Shown one piece after another: positions 10,789-19,428 of a stretch of 64,000 nucleotides of DNA. The position numbers were made by a program, and so were the translations under genes. The stretch spans positions 1,871,501 to 1,935,500 of the forward strand of contig NZ_CP043489.1 in NCBI RefSeq assembly GCF_008330945.1, in the 5' to 3' direction. The notes under the pieces were generated by a model. That model was not told the origin of the DNA and did not search any database. It saw only the letters and a program-made list of their open reading frames with translations. Positions within the stretch are counted from its first letter, which is position 1, and each line of letters starts with the position of its first letter. The DNA comes from Labrys sp. KNU-23. GTDB lineage: Bacteria; Pseudomonadota; Alphaproteobacteria; Rhizobiales; Labraceae.

Positions 10789-11426
10789 CGACTATTGCCG
10801 AATTGCGGGCCTGCCTCGCCGAAACCCCGATCCTGCCGGTGATGGCGATCAAGGATGCGGCGGAGGGCCACGCCGATATCGACGGCCTGGTGGCCGCGGG
10901 AGCGCCGGTGATCGAAATCCTCTTCCGCACGCCCGAGGCGCCGGCGGTGCTGAAGGCGGCCAAGGCCCGCCATCCCCGCTGCCTGTTCGGTGCGGGCACC
11001 ATGCTGCTGGCAAGCCATGTGCGCCTTGCCGTCGACGCCGGCGCGGATTTCACGGTCAGTCCCGGCCTCACGCCTGCTCTGCAGGCGCTGGTAGCCGCCA
11101 GCGGCCTCCCGCATATTCCCGGCGTGCAGACGGCCTCGGAGACGATGCAGGCCTGCGAATATGGCTATACGCTGATGAAATATTATCCCTCGGAGGCCTC
11201 CAACGGCCCTGCCGTGTTGGCCGACTACGCCAACATCTTCGAGGGCGTGGGCTTCGTCACCACCGGCGGCATCGACACTTCGCTGCTGCCGGCCTATGGC
11301 GCGGTGCGCAACATCGTTGCCGTCGGCGGCTCATGGATGCTGCCCTCGCGCCACACGCCCGGCTCGCCCTGCCTCATGCAGCAGGCCACCATCTTCAAGG
11401 CGGCACGAGAAGCGGCCGAGGGATGA
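10785..11426 (+). CDS. 2-dehydro-3-deoxy-phosphogluconate-type aldolase
   Basis: Class I aldolase of the KDPG/KHG family, 213 residues. The Schiff-base lysine is visible in GYTLMKYYPSEA at about residue 130, and the catalytic glutamate in PVIEILFRTPEA at about residue 45; GAGTML and VGGSWMLP are family motifs for phosphate binding. It would cleave a 2-keto-3-deoxy-6-phospho sugar acid to pyruvate and an aldehyde. It overlaps the kinase gene by four bases, so the pair probably phosphorylates and splits one substrate. No regulator or transporter is linked to it directly. Confidence 0.92.
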   Translation: MTTIAELRACLAETPILPVMAIKDAAEGHADIDGLVAAGAPVIEILFRTPEAPAVLKAAKARHPRCLFGAGTMLLASHVRLAVDAGADFTVSPGLTPALQALVAASGLPHIPGVQTASETMQACEYGYTLMKYYPSEASNGPAVLADYANIFEGVGFVTTGGIDTSLLPAYGAVRNIVAVGGSWMLPSRHTPGSPCLMQQATIFKAAREAAEG

Positions 11427-11448
11427 AGGATGGGGAAAGAAGATTCCC

Positions 11449-11540
11449 GGGTGCGCGGACGTCTCGTCCGCTCTTGGAAACACCGCCATCGGGATGAGAA
11501 AGATGCGGACGTCGCGACATGCCAGCATGTCGCGACGTCC
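11449..11540. repeat. Family C repeat and 34-base near-perfect palindrome
   Basis: GGGTGCGCGGACGTCTCGTC at 11449 begins a family C element. It is followed at 11507-11540 by the arms GGACGTCGCGACATGC / GCATGTCGCGACGTCC, a perfect 16-base inverted repeat with only CA between. It lies between the convergent aldolase and binding-protein genes and may terminate both. Confidence 0.75.
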
Positions 11541-11569
11541 GAGCATCCAGGAAGAATGTGCGCTCTATC

Positions 11570-12343
11570 TCACTTCGGCGGCGTGCCGACCTCGAACTTG
11601 AAGTATTTCTTGGCCATCGGCTCGAATTCGCCATTCTTGTAGATGGCGCGGATGGCGTCGTCGAAGGCCGCCTTCAGCTTGGTGTCGTCCTTGCGCATGC
11701 CGCCGCCGATACCGGTGTCGAAGCTCGGATCCTTGGGGAAGTCCTTGACCTCGCAGCAGGCGCCGTCGGAACTCGTGAGGAAGCCCTGCATGCCCACGGC
11801 ATCGCCGATGATCAGATCGATGCGCCCGGCCGCCAGGTCCGAATTGGCAGTATCCTGCTGGCTGTAGACCTTCAGGGTCGCCTCCGGATGGGCCTTCTCG
11901 ATATAGGCGGCGTGGATGGTGCTCACCTGCGCGCCGATGCTCTTGCCGGCGAGGCCACCGGAGCCGAAGTCGAACTTGTCGTCCTTGTTGCCGATGAACA
12001 CCGACGGCGTGTTGTAGATCGGAAGGGTGAAGGCGATCTGCTTCTGACGCTCCGGCGTGATCGACATCGAGCCCCAGATCACGTCGATCTTGCCCGACTT
12101 CAGCGCCGGCATCATGCCATCCCAGGCCATCGGCGTGATTACGCAGTCAAGCTTGGCGGTCTTGCACACGGCCTTGGCGTAGTCGAGCGCGAAGCCTTCC
12201 CACTCGCCCGAGGCATTCTTGTAGGCGATCGGCGGATAGGGTTCGGCGGCGATGCCGACCTTCACCTGATCGGCCTGGGCCGCAACGGTGGCGGTGATCA
12301 TGGCCGCGCCGGCGAGCAGCATCGTCAGTTTCTTGGTCTTCAT
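11570..12343 (-). CDS. Amino-acid ABC transporter substrate-binding protein
   Basis: Periplasmic solute-binding protein of the polar amino acid family (SBP_bac_3), 257 residues. It has a Sec signal (MKTKKLTMLLAGAAMITATV, then AAQA) and the family opening VGIAAEPYPPIAYKNASGEW; MPALKSGKIDVIWGSMSITPE is the conserved ligand-pocket region. ATG at 12343 follows GAGAGGAA at good spacing. No permease or ATPase genes are nearby, so it must rely on components elsewhere. It lies 97 bases downstream of the kinase/M23/phospho-lyase gene on the same strand and probably delivers the substrate for that enzyme. Confidence 0.93.
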   Translation of the reverse strand: MKTKKLTMLLAGAAMITATVAAQADQVKVGIAAEPYPPIAYKNASGEWEGFALDYAKAVCKTAKLDCVITPMAWDGMMPALKSGKIDVIWGSMSITPERQKQIAFTLPIYNTPSVFIGNKDDKFDFGSGGLAGKSIGAQVSTIHAAYIEKAHPEATLKVYSQQDTANSDLAAGRIDLIIGDAVGMQGFLTSSDGACCEVKDFPKDPSFDTGIGGGMRKDDTKLKAAFDDAIRAIYKNGEFEPMAKKYFKFEVGTPPK

Positions 12344-12440
12344 GGCAGGTTCCTCTCTGGTTTTTGCCGAATGCATTCGAGGCATCCGGGTCGTTGTTGT
12401 CGGATAGCGTTTCTGAAAGCCTTCTCCGCCTCCTCACAGC

Positions 12441-15400
12441 CTATTGTCGCGCCGCCACCTCCTCGAAGGTCTCTTCCAGGACCTCCATGAGGAGGTCGGC
12501 GTCGGCCTTGGAGAAGATCATCGGTGGGCGCAGCTTGAGGACGTTGTCATGCGGCCCCTCGGTGCCCATCAGCACGCCGCGCCGGCGCGCACCGTTGTTG
12601 ACGGCCCGCGCGAATTCGGTGGCCGGTGCCTTGGTCTTGCGGTCGGTGACGAGCTCGATGCCGAGGAAGAGCCCCTGCCCGCGCACGTCGCCGATGATCT
12701 CGCGCCGCTCCTGCAGCTTGCGGAAGCGCGCCAGGAGATAGTCGCCCATGGCGAGCGCATTGGCGCGCAGGCCGTCACGCTCGATCACGTCGAGCACGGC
12801 AAGGCCGACGGCGCAGGAGACCGGATTGCCGCCGAAGGTGTTGAAATATTCCATGCCGTTGTTGAAGGAAGCGGCAACTTCCTTGGTGGTCACCACCGCG
12901 GCCATCGGATGGCCGTTGCCGATCGGCTTGCCCATGGTGACGATGTCGGGCACCACGTTCTGCAACTCGAAGGCCCACCAATGGCTGCCGACGCGCCCGA
13001 AGCCGACCTGCACCTCGTCGGCGACGCACAGACCCCCGGCCGCGCGCACCATGGCGTAGACTTCCTTCAGATAGCCTTCCGGCAGGAAGACCTGGCCGGC
13101 GACGCTGGGAATGGATTCGGCCATGAACAGGCCAGGCGCCTTGCCCTGCCGCTTCATTTCGGCGATCTCATCAGCCACGCTCTGCGCATAGCGGCTGGCG
13201 ATCTCCTCCACCGGCCAATCCGCCGGGGCGCGATAGCTGTCGGGAATGGCGGCCTCGAAGACATGCGCCTTGCGGCCCTCGCCGCCCTTGCGCTTGTACT
13301 TGTACGGGCTGAGGTCGATCAGGGCCTGTGTCGTGCCGTGATAGGCCCAGTCCAGCACGATCGCCTCGTCCCGGCCGGTATGGGTGCGGGCCATGCGCAG
13401 CATCAGGCTGTTGGCCTCGCTGCCGGTACAGGCAAAGCTCGCCACCGTCAGGTCGCCGGGCAGGGTGGCGGTGAGCCTTTCGGCATACTCGACGATATTG
13501 TCGTGCAGGTAGCGCGTATTGGTGTTGAGGATGCCCGCCTGGCGCGCCAGCGCGTCCACCACCTGCGGATGGGCATGGCCGAGATGGCAGACATTGTTGA
13601 AGCAGTCGAGATAGGCCCGGCCGCGATCGTCGATCAGCCAGGCGCCCTCGCCGCGCACGAACTTGATCGGCTCCTGGTAGGAGATCGAGAGGTTGGGCAA
13701 GAGGCCACGCTTGCGCTCGGCCACGATCGCCTCGTGGCTGCGGCCACTCTGGTGGAAGGTCTCGGGCGGCACGCCGGCGAAATCGGCCGGATCGGGGAAG
13801 AGCTCGGCCCACACCGGCAGATAGGGCGCCTCGCCGACACCGAGAATCTCGGTGGCAGTGAGACCGGTCGCGGTCGAAAGCTGCAGATGCAGATGCGGAG
13901 CCCAGCCGCCATTTTCGCCCGGTGCGCCCATCTCGCCAACGAGATCGCCGGCTTCGAGACGATCGCCCGCCTTGAGGCGCCCGACGGCCTCATGCGCCAG
14001 ATGACCCCAGAGGCTGACGAAGGGCGGGCAGCCTTCGGGGGCGTGTTCGAGCTTGATCAGGCAGCCATAGCCGAGCGCCTCGGTCTCGATCACGACTTCC
14101 TTCACCGTCGCCGCCAGCGGCGTGAACAGCCTGGTGCCGGCAGGAAGGAAGAGATCGAGGCCGAGATGGCGCGTACGCCGCGTGCCCGCCACCAGGCGGG
14201 ATTCGAACATCGGACTGGTATAGACGGTGCGCTCCTCGCCCCAAGGACCGATGCCGAGATCGATGCCCTCCCGCGCGCAATGATCGTCCCACCAGGCCGT
14301 CGCCTTCTCCGGCTCCTCGGCCGCCGAGGCCACGGTCATCGGATTGGCCGGGTCGCCATAGGGCACCAGGTCCTTGCGCATCCGCGCCGGATGCTGGGAC
14401 AGGATGGAGTGGAAACTCTTGGCCTCCGTCCGGATCCAGCCGATCGCGGCCAGGGAGCCAGGCACGGCATCAAAGCCGCAGGCCTGGCGCAGGATCGCGG
14501 TGGCAAAGACCGGGTTGATGGCGTCGAGACGCTCCAACAGCGCCCAGGCCGGTGCTTCGCTGACACTGAGATAGGGATTGTCGGCGACCTTGTCGTGACG
14601 CTGGGCCGACATCGTCACGCTGGTGACGAGGCGCATGGCGATCAGGTCGAAGAGGACGTCGACCTCCTGCTCCTGCAGCGGATAGGCACCATGGAAGCCG
14701 GCGACGATAGCAGCGGCGGCCCCAATGGGATCGGGAAGATCGAGGATGGAATAGGCGCAGGCGACGGCGACTTCCGCAATCAACAGGGAATGCAGGGCAT
14801 CGCCGAAATCGATCAGCCCGGCGACGCGTCCCGAGCCGTCGGCATCGACGAGCACGTTCCAGTCATTGGCGTCATTGTGGATGACGGCGGCGCGCAGTCC
14901 CGGCAGGCGTGGCGCCACCTTCGCATCGAAACGGTCGAGGAAGCGGGTCAGCAGCGCCCGCTTTTCCGGATCGGTGATGAAACCGAGGCGCTGGCGCGAC
15001 TGACCGGCCGTGCGGATGTCCCACTCGAAGCTGCGGAGCGCACCGGGATGGATGAAGCCCTGCATGGCGCGATCGAGTTCGCCGAGCACACGCCCGAGAT
15101 CGGCAAGGGTTTCGAGCGTGCGCTCCACCTTGGCCAGCGGCTCGCCAAGCTGCCATTCGACCATGCGCGCCCGGAAGGGCCCGCCTTGCGCCTCGACCTC
15201 CGCGAGCGCCTGGCCGTCCGTGGTGCGCCTGAGCCGAGGCACGGAGAGGCGCGGTGCGTGCTCGGCGAGATGGTCGAGCAGGGCTGTCTGGAAGTCGCTC
15301 TGCTCCCGCGGCTCGCTGGCGTTGACGATCTTGAGCACGAAGCCCGCTTCATCAGGCACGATGATGCGGAAATTCTGGTCGCGCTCGCTGGCGAGGGGGC

Positions 15401-15491
15401 TGATGCCGCCCTCGACGCCAAAGCAATCCCGCGCAATCGCTTGGGCCTCGGCGAGCGACAGGGAGGGCGCGGGATGAGTGAGATCGGTCAT
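12441..15491 (-). CDS. Trifunctional fusion: APH-like kinase, M23 peptidase fold, class III PLP phospho-lyase
   Basis: A 1016-residue protein of three parts. Residues about 1-340 form an aminoglycoside-phosphotransferase/hydroxylysine-kinase fold with the catalytic loop [13 protein letters not shown] near 207 and LIDFGDA near 227. Residues about 410-555 form an M23 (LytM) fold with zinc ligands in RHLGLD near 443 and PHLHLQL near 534. Residues about 570-1016 form a class III PLP enzyme with [12 protein letters not shown] (Lys near 854); [19 protein letters not shown] and [13 protein letters not shown] closely resemble human ETNPPL/PHYKPL ammoniophospholyases. The likely route is phosphorylation of a hydroxy-amine followed by loss of phosphate and ammonia. 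No signal peptide. ATG at 15491; an upstream extension runs into a repeat. Confidence 0.9.
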   Translation of the reverse strand: MTDLTHPAPSLSLAEAQAIARDCFGVEGGISPLASERDQNFRIIVPDEAGFVLKIVNASEPREQSDFQTALLDHLAEHAPRLSVPRLRRTTDGQALAEVEAQGGPFRARMVEWQLGEPLAKVERTLETLADLGRVLGELDRAMQGFIHPGALRSFEWDIRTAGQSRQRLGFITDPEKRALLTRFLDRFDAKVAPRLPGLRAAVIHNDANDWNVLVDADGSGRVAGLIDFGDALHSLLIAEVAVACAYSILDLPDPIGAAAAIVAGFHGAYPLQEQEVDVLFDLIAMRLVTSVTMSAQRHDKVADNPYLSVSEAPAWALLERLDAINPVFATAILRQACGFDAVPGSLAAIGWIRTEAKSFHSILSQHPARMRKDLVPYGDPANPMTVASAAEEPEKATAWWDDHCAREGIDLGIGPWGEERTVYTSPMFESRLVAGTRRTRHLGLDLFLPAGTRLFTPLAATVKEVVIETEALGYGCLIKLEHAPEGCPPFVSLWGHLAHEAVGRLKAGDRLEAGDLVGEMGAPGENGGWAPHLHLQLSTATGLTATEILGVGEAPYLPVWAELFPDPADFAGVPPETFHQSGRSHEAIVAERKRGLLPNLSISYQEPIKFVRGEGAWLIDDRGRAYLDCFNNVCHLGHAHPQVVDALARQAGILNTNTRYLHDNIVEYAERLTATLPGDLTVASFACTGSEANSLMLRMARTHTGRDEAIVLDWAYHGTTQALIDLSPYKYKRKGGEGRKAHVFEAAIPDSYRAPADWPVEEIASRYAQSVADEIAEMKRQGKAPGLFMAESIPSVAGQVFLPEGYLKEVYAMVRAAGGLCVADEVQVGFGRVGSHWWAFELQNVVPDIVTMGKPIGNGHPMAAVVTTKEVAASFNNGMEYFNTFGGNPVSCAVGLAVLDVIERDGLRANALAMGDYLLARFRKLQERREIIGDVRGQGLFLGIELVTDRKTKAPATEFARAVNNGARRRGVLMGTEGPHDNVLKLRPPMIFSKADADLLMEVLEETFEEVAARQ

Positions 15492-15506
15492 GGAAACAGC
15501 TTTTCG

Positions 15507-15612
15507 GCAAAGCGTTTTGCGATTTCTTGGAATCACCAAGAATCGCAAAGACGCGTCGGAACAATGAGTCAGAGCAAAGCAGCGATTACGTGTAACCGCG
15601 CTTTGCTCTAGG
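15507..15612. repeat. Family A two-hairpin repeat, copy 2
   Basis: Hairpin 1 pairs TTTGCGATTTCTTGG with CCAAGAATCGCAAA around AATCA; hairpin 2 pairs AGAGCAAAGC with GCTTTGCTCT. The element ends GCTCTAGG and fills most of the promoter gap between the fusion gene and the divergent Lrp gene. Confidence 0.88.
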
Positions 15613-15729
15613 CTACGATGGCGCCAAGCTTCACCCGGACCGTGCGCCGGGGCATCCGTTTATCGGCCGGTTCGGCCGGACGTTTGCCGGCTTTGACCGG
15701 CAATCGTCCGGCGGCTAAGAAGGGCGGCG

Positions 15730-16167
15730 ATGAAGGATCTCGACGATAAAGACCGCGCCATTCTCAGCATCCTGACGCGCGATGCCAAGATTCCGCTGAA
15801 AACCCTGGCGGGCCGCATCGGGCTGTCGCGCAGCGCCACCAGCGAGCGTGTGCTGATGCTGGAGCGTGCCGGCATCATACGCGGCTATCGCGCCGATGTC
15901 GGCACGCTCGAAGATGGCACGGTCGGCGCCTTCCTGATGATCAATCTGGTGCGCACCCCCGCCCCCCGCGTGCTCGACCAGCTTGCCGCCTATCCGGAGG
16001 TCAGGCGCGTCTCCTCGATCGGCGGCCAGCTCGATCTCGTCGTCGAGGTCGAGGCTCCCTCCATCGGCCGCCTCAATACCATCCGCGACAGCGTCGCTCT
16101 GCTCGAGGAAGTCGACGACCTCACCACCGCCATCGTGCTGCGGCGGGATATCGACCGGACGGGGTGA
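15730..16167 (+). CDS. Lrp/AsnC-family transcriptional regulator
   Basis: A 145-residue Lrp/AsnC regulator with an N-terminal helix-turn-helix (LDDKDRAILSILTRDAKIPL, then LAGRIGLSRSATSERVLMLE) and a C-terminal RAM ligand-binding domain. These proteins sense amino acids as octamers. ATG at 15730 follows AAGAAGGGCGGCG. It is divergent from the kinase/M23/phospho-lyase gene, with 238 bases between the starts, and is the obvious candidate regulator of that gene and of the binding protein behind it. Confidence 0.93.
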   Translation: MKDLDDKDRAILSILTRDAKIPLKTLAGRIGLSRSATSERVLMLERAGIIRGYRADVGTLEDGTVGAFLMINLVRTPAPRVLDQLAAYPEVRRVSSIGGQLDLVVEVEAPSIGRLNTIRDSVALLEEVDDLTTAIVLRRDIDRTG

Positions 16168-16176
16168 GAGCTTTTT

Positions 16177-16253
16177 TGGGTGCCAGGGCGTCTCGTCCGG
16201 TCTGGGTGCTACGTTTGGGGATGGGAAGAACGGGCAGGATGCCCATGCACCCA
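16177..16253. terminator. Family C hairpin between convergent lrp and ftsK
   Basis: Outer arms TGGGTGC (16177-16183) and GCACCCA (16247-16253) with GGCGTCTCGTCC and GGGCAGGATGCCC inside. It is a diverged family C element placed between two converging stop codons, with a T run (CTTTTTT) just before it. Confidence 0.55.
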
Positions 16254-16258
16254 GAGCC

Positions 16259-19042
16259 CTACTCCTCGTCCTCCTGGCTCTCTTCCTCGCCGTTCCTGAC
16301 ATCGCGGCTGTAGACGAGGATCTCACGCTTGCCGGCGTGGTTGGCCGGGCCGACGATGCCTTCCTTTTCCATACGCTCCACCAGCGAGGCGGCGCGGTTG
16401 TAGCCGATCTGCAGGCGGCGCTGGATGTAGGAGGTCGAGCACTTCTTGTCGCGCATCACCACCTTGAGCGCCTGGTCGTAGAGGTCACCTCCCTCTTCGG
16501 CGCCCATCGCGGTCTTGTCGAACACGGCGCCGTCGGCGGCCTCGTCGTCGCCGCCATCGTCCTCGTCCGCGGTGATGGCGTCTAGATAGTCAGGCCTACC
16601 CTGGGCCTTGAGATGGGTGACCACCTTCTCCACCTCCTCGTCGGAGACGAAGGGGCCGTGCACACGCGAGATACGGCCGCCGCCGGCCATGTGCAGCATG
16701 TCGCCCTGGCCGAGGAGCTGTTCGGCACCCTGCTCGCCCAGGATGGTGCGGCTGTCGATCTTGGTGGTGAGCTGGAAGGAGATGCGGGTGGGGAAGTTGG
16801 CCTTGATCGTGCCGGTGATGACGTCGACCGACGGACGCTGCGTCGCCATGATCAGATGGATGCCGGCGGCGCGTGCCATCTGGGCCAAACGCTGGATCGG
16901 CCCTTCGACGTTCTTGCCTTCCTGGATCATCAGGTCGGCCATCTCGTCGACGATGATGACGATATAGGGCACCGGCGAGAGGTCCATCTCCTCCTGCTCG
17001 TAGAGGGCCTGGCCCGTCTCCTTGTCGAAGCCGGTCTGCACGGTGCGCAACACCGTTTCGCCCTTGGCCTTGGCCTCCGCCGCACGCTGGTTGTAGCCGT
17101 CGATGTTGCGCACGCCGAGCTTGGCCATCTTCTTGTAGCGCTCTTCCATCTCGCGCACCGCCCATTTGAGCGCGAGCACCACCTTCTTCATGTCGGTGAC
17201 GACGGGCGCCAGCAGATGCGGGATGCCGTCATAGATCGAGAGTTCGAGCATCTTGGGATCGACCATGATCATGCGGCAATCTTCCGGCTTCAGCCGGTAG
17301 AGCAGCGACAGGATCATGGTGTTGATGGCGACCGACTTGCCCGAGCCGGTGGTGCCGGCGACCAGCAGATGCGGCATCTTCTCGAGCTGAGCCATCACCG
17401 GCTCGCCGCCGATGGTCTTGCCCAGCGCCAGCGCCAGCTTGAACTTCGACTTCTCGAAATCTTCCGAGGCCAGAAGCTCGCGGAAATACACCATTTCGCG
17501 CTTCGAATTGGGCAGCTCGATGCCGATGACGTTGCGCCCAGGCACCACGGCGACGCGGGCCGACAGCGCCGACATCGAGCGGGCGATATCGTCGGCGAGG
17601 CCGATCACGCGTGCGGCCTTGATGCCGGCGGCCGGCTCGAGCTCATAGAGCGTCACCACTGGGCCGGGGCGCACATTGATGATCTCGCCGCGCACGCCAA
17701 AATCCTCCAGCACGCCTTCGAGCAGGCGGGCATTCTGCTCCAGGGCCTCCTGCGAGACGCCGACGCCGCTTTGCTTGCGCGGCTCGCTCAGCAGGGAGAG
17801 CGGCGGCAGTTCGTAGCGATGCTCGAAGGGGAAGTCCGGCTCGCTCTCGCGCATCAGGCGCTTGCCCGGCTTCACCGCCGCGCTCGCCTGAGCCACCCGC
17901 GTCGTCGTGATGGCGGGCTCGACCCGGCGCGCGGCTTCCTCGGCGCTGATCAGAGGCCGGCGCGGAGGCGGCATCGGCGGCAGTTCGTCCTCGTCGTCAT
18001 AGGGTTGATAGTTCGGCTGGCTGCCGGAATATTGGTCGATCGCTTCTGGCAGTTCCTCGCCGTCGAGCGAAACAGCCTCATGCGGACGCCTGGCGTCGGC
18101 GCGCGGGGCGGTGCGCGGCATGAAGGCTGGCTCACGGCGCGCAGGCTCGGGTTCGGCCTGCGCGGAGGCAGGACGGGCGATGAGATGGGCAGCGGCCTTC
18201 ACGCGGGCAAAGAGGTCGGAGATGCCGCCGGGGCGGTACATCGGTGGCTCGCGACCATCGCGATCCAGACGCTGGCGGTCGATCCGGCTCGGCGTGACCT
18301 TCACGCGCTTGCGGAAAAGAGCGCTCTTGGCCATCAGGCCCCAATGCATCAGGGCACCGAGCACGGCGGAACGCTCGTCCTCCTCGTCTTCCTCCTCGCT
18401 CATGCGGCGCGGCTGGCCGCGGATGCGCATCGGCATTTCCGGCGCCGGACGCTCCTCCTCGCGATACTGGAAGAAGAAGCCGGCGGCGATGGCGAGGGTA
18501 AAGAAGGCACCGAAGCCGAGTGCCAACGTCAGCACGGCCTGGCCGATCACCGACTTGCCGGCAAAGAACAGCGGCGTGAACAGATAGAACACCCAGTCAC
18601 CCACGGCACCGCCCAGGCCCGTGGGCAACGGCCAGCGCGTGGTGACCGGCAGGCCCGAAAAAAAGCCGGCCGCCAGGAGAACGCCCACGACGAGGCAGAT
18701 CAGGCGCATGCGCTGGGAATCGAAAGCCTTGTGCGCCAACAGGCGCCAGCCGAGGAAGGCGATCGGCGCCAGCAGCGCGATCGAGGCAATGCCGAACATC
18801 TGGGTGAGGAAATCGGCGGTGACGGCGCCGGAAAAGCCGAGCCAGTTGCGGATCGGCAGGGCGCCGCCGACATGATTGTAGCTGGCATCCTGCACCGACC
18901 AGGTCGCCAGCGCGATCGCGGCCAAACCCGACAGGCCGATCAGCGCCATGCCGAGCAGTTCGTTCAGCCTGCGCGTCAGCATGCTCTTCAGTTCGTCGGG
19001 AAGAGCGTAGCTTTGTGCAAAGCCGCGTCGCATGGTCCGCAT
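16259..19042 (-). CDS. ftsK: DNA translocase FtsK
   Basis: Septal DNA pump that clears and resolves chromosomes at division, 927 residues. The N-terminal part (to about 190) has four membrane helices; a charged linker follows to about 440; the motor domain contains Walker A GTTGSGKS and Walker [16 protein letters not shown], then [13 protein letters not shown]. The C-terminal gamma winged helix ([20 protein letters not shown]) would read KOPS sequences. The first ATG at 19042 is used; another lies three codons in. A TTAA-N7-TTTA sequence at 19157 upstream resembles a CtrA site. The gene is monocistronic. Confidence 0.96.
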   Translation of the reverse strand: MRTMRRGFAQSYALPDELKSMLTRRLNELLGMALIGLSGLAAIALATWSVQDASYNHVGGALPIRNWLGFSGAVTADFLTQMFGIASIALLAPIAFLGWRLLAHKAFDSQRMRLICLVVGVLLAAGFFSGLPVTTRWPLPTGLGGAVGDWVFYLFTPLFFAGKSVIGQAVLTLALGFGAFFTLAIAAGFFFQYREEERPAPEMPMRIRGQPRRMSEEEDEEDERSAVLGALMHWGLMAKSALFRKRVKVTPSRIDRQRLDRDGREPPMYRPGGISDLFARVKAAAHLIARPASAQAEPEPARREPAFMPRTAPRADARRPHEAVSLDGEELPEAIDQYSGSQPNYQPYDDEDELPPMPPPRRPLISAEEAARRVEPAITTTRVAQASAAVKPGKRLMRESEPDFPFEHRYELPPLSLLSEPRKQSGVGVSQEALEQNARLLEGVLEDFGVRGEIINVRPGPVVTLYELEPAAGIKAARVIGLADDIARSMSALSARVAVVPGRNVIGIELPNSKREMVYFRELLASEDFEKSKFKLALALGKTIGGEPVMAQLEKMPHLLVAGTTGSGKSVAINTMILSLLYRLKPEDCRMIMVDPKMLELSIYDGIPHLLAPVVTDMKKVVLALKWAVREMEERYKKMAKLGVRNIDGYNQRAAEAKAKGETVLRTVQTGFDKETGQALYEQEEMDLSPVPYIVIIVDEMADLMIQEGKNVEGPIQRLAQMARAAGIHLIMATQRPSVDVITGTIKANFPTRISFQLTTKIDSRTILGEQGAEQLLGQGDMLHMAGGGRISRVHGPFVSDEEVEKVVTHLKAQGRPDYLDAITADEDDGGDDEAADGAVFDKTAMGAEEGGDLYDQALKVVMRDKKCSTSYIQRRLQIGYNRAASLVERMEKEGIVGPANHAGKREILVYSRDVRNGEEESQEDEE

Positions 19043-19156
19043 TGCCGTAACCTCAAAGTTGCAAGGTGCGGCAATCCGGATCGGATCGAGATGTCCTCAC
19101 GGAAATCTGACGGGAACGCAACACCAATAGCCCAGCCTCACGCTAGGCAAGGCGGG

Positions 19157-19171
19157 TTAAGGGCCGGTTTA
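19157..19171. promoter_or_regulatory. Possible CtrA-like site upstream of ftsK
   Basis: TTAAGGGCCGGTTTA matches TTAA-N7-TTAA with one mismatch, about 120 bases before the ftsK start. CtrA controls many alphaproteobacterial division genes, but a single near-match is weak evidence. Confidence 0.25.
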
Positions 19172-19193
19172 TGGGAAGGGAGTGCCTATTTCC

Positions 19194-19422
19194 GGGTGCA
19201 CGGACGTCCCATCCATCGCCTTCCCGGCCAGTTACGGCGTTTCCAGGAGCGGACGAGTTGTCCACGCACCTGAGAACGGGCCTCGTACGAGCGGCAATGA
19301 GGGCGGAAGTTGTGGGGATGGTTTACCCACCGTAAATTTGGAGCCGCCCCTGGGAGCGCGGACGTTCTCGTCCGCTCTTCAAGCGCAGCATTTCCAAGAA
19401 GTGGACAGGATGTCCGCGCTCC
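19194..19422. repeat. Two family C repeats in the ftsK-opgG gap
   Basis: Copy 3 spans about 19194-19271 (GGTGCACGGAC ... GTCCACGCACC). Copy 4 spans 19353-19422 with perfect outer arms GGAGCGCGGAC / GTCCGCGCTCC and inner GCGGAC-gttctc-GTCCGC. Copy 4 ends 7 bases past the opgG/opgD stop and likely terminates it. With the CtrA-like site these account for most of the 386-base gap 19043-19428. Confidence 0.8.
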
Positions 19423-19428
19423 AATCCC

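Noticed and set aside
12444..15611. A 1055-codon open frame on the plus strand opposite the fusion gene
   Set aside because: Its translation is low-complexity and family-less, while the minus strand has three clear domains; high GC at third positions opens the opposite frame. The same holds for 234-2690 and 16613-19273.
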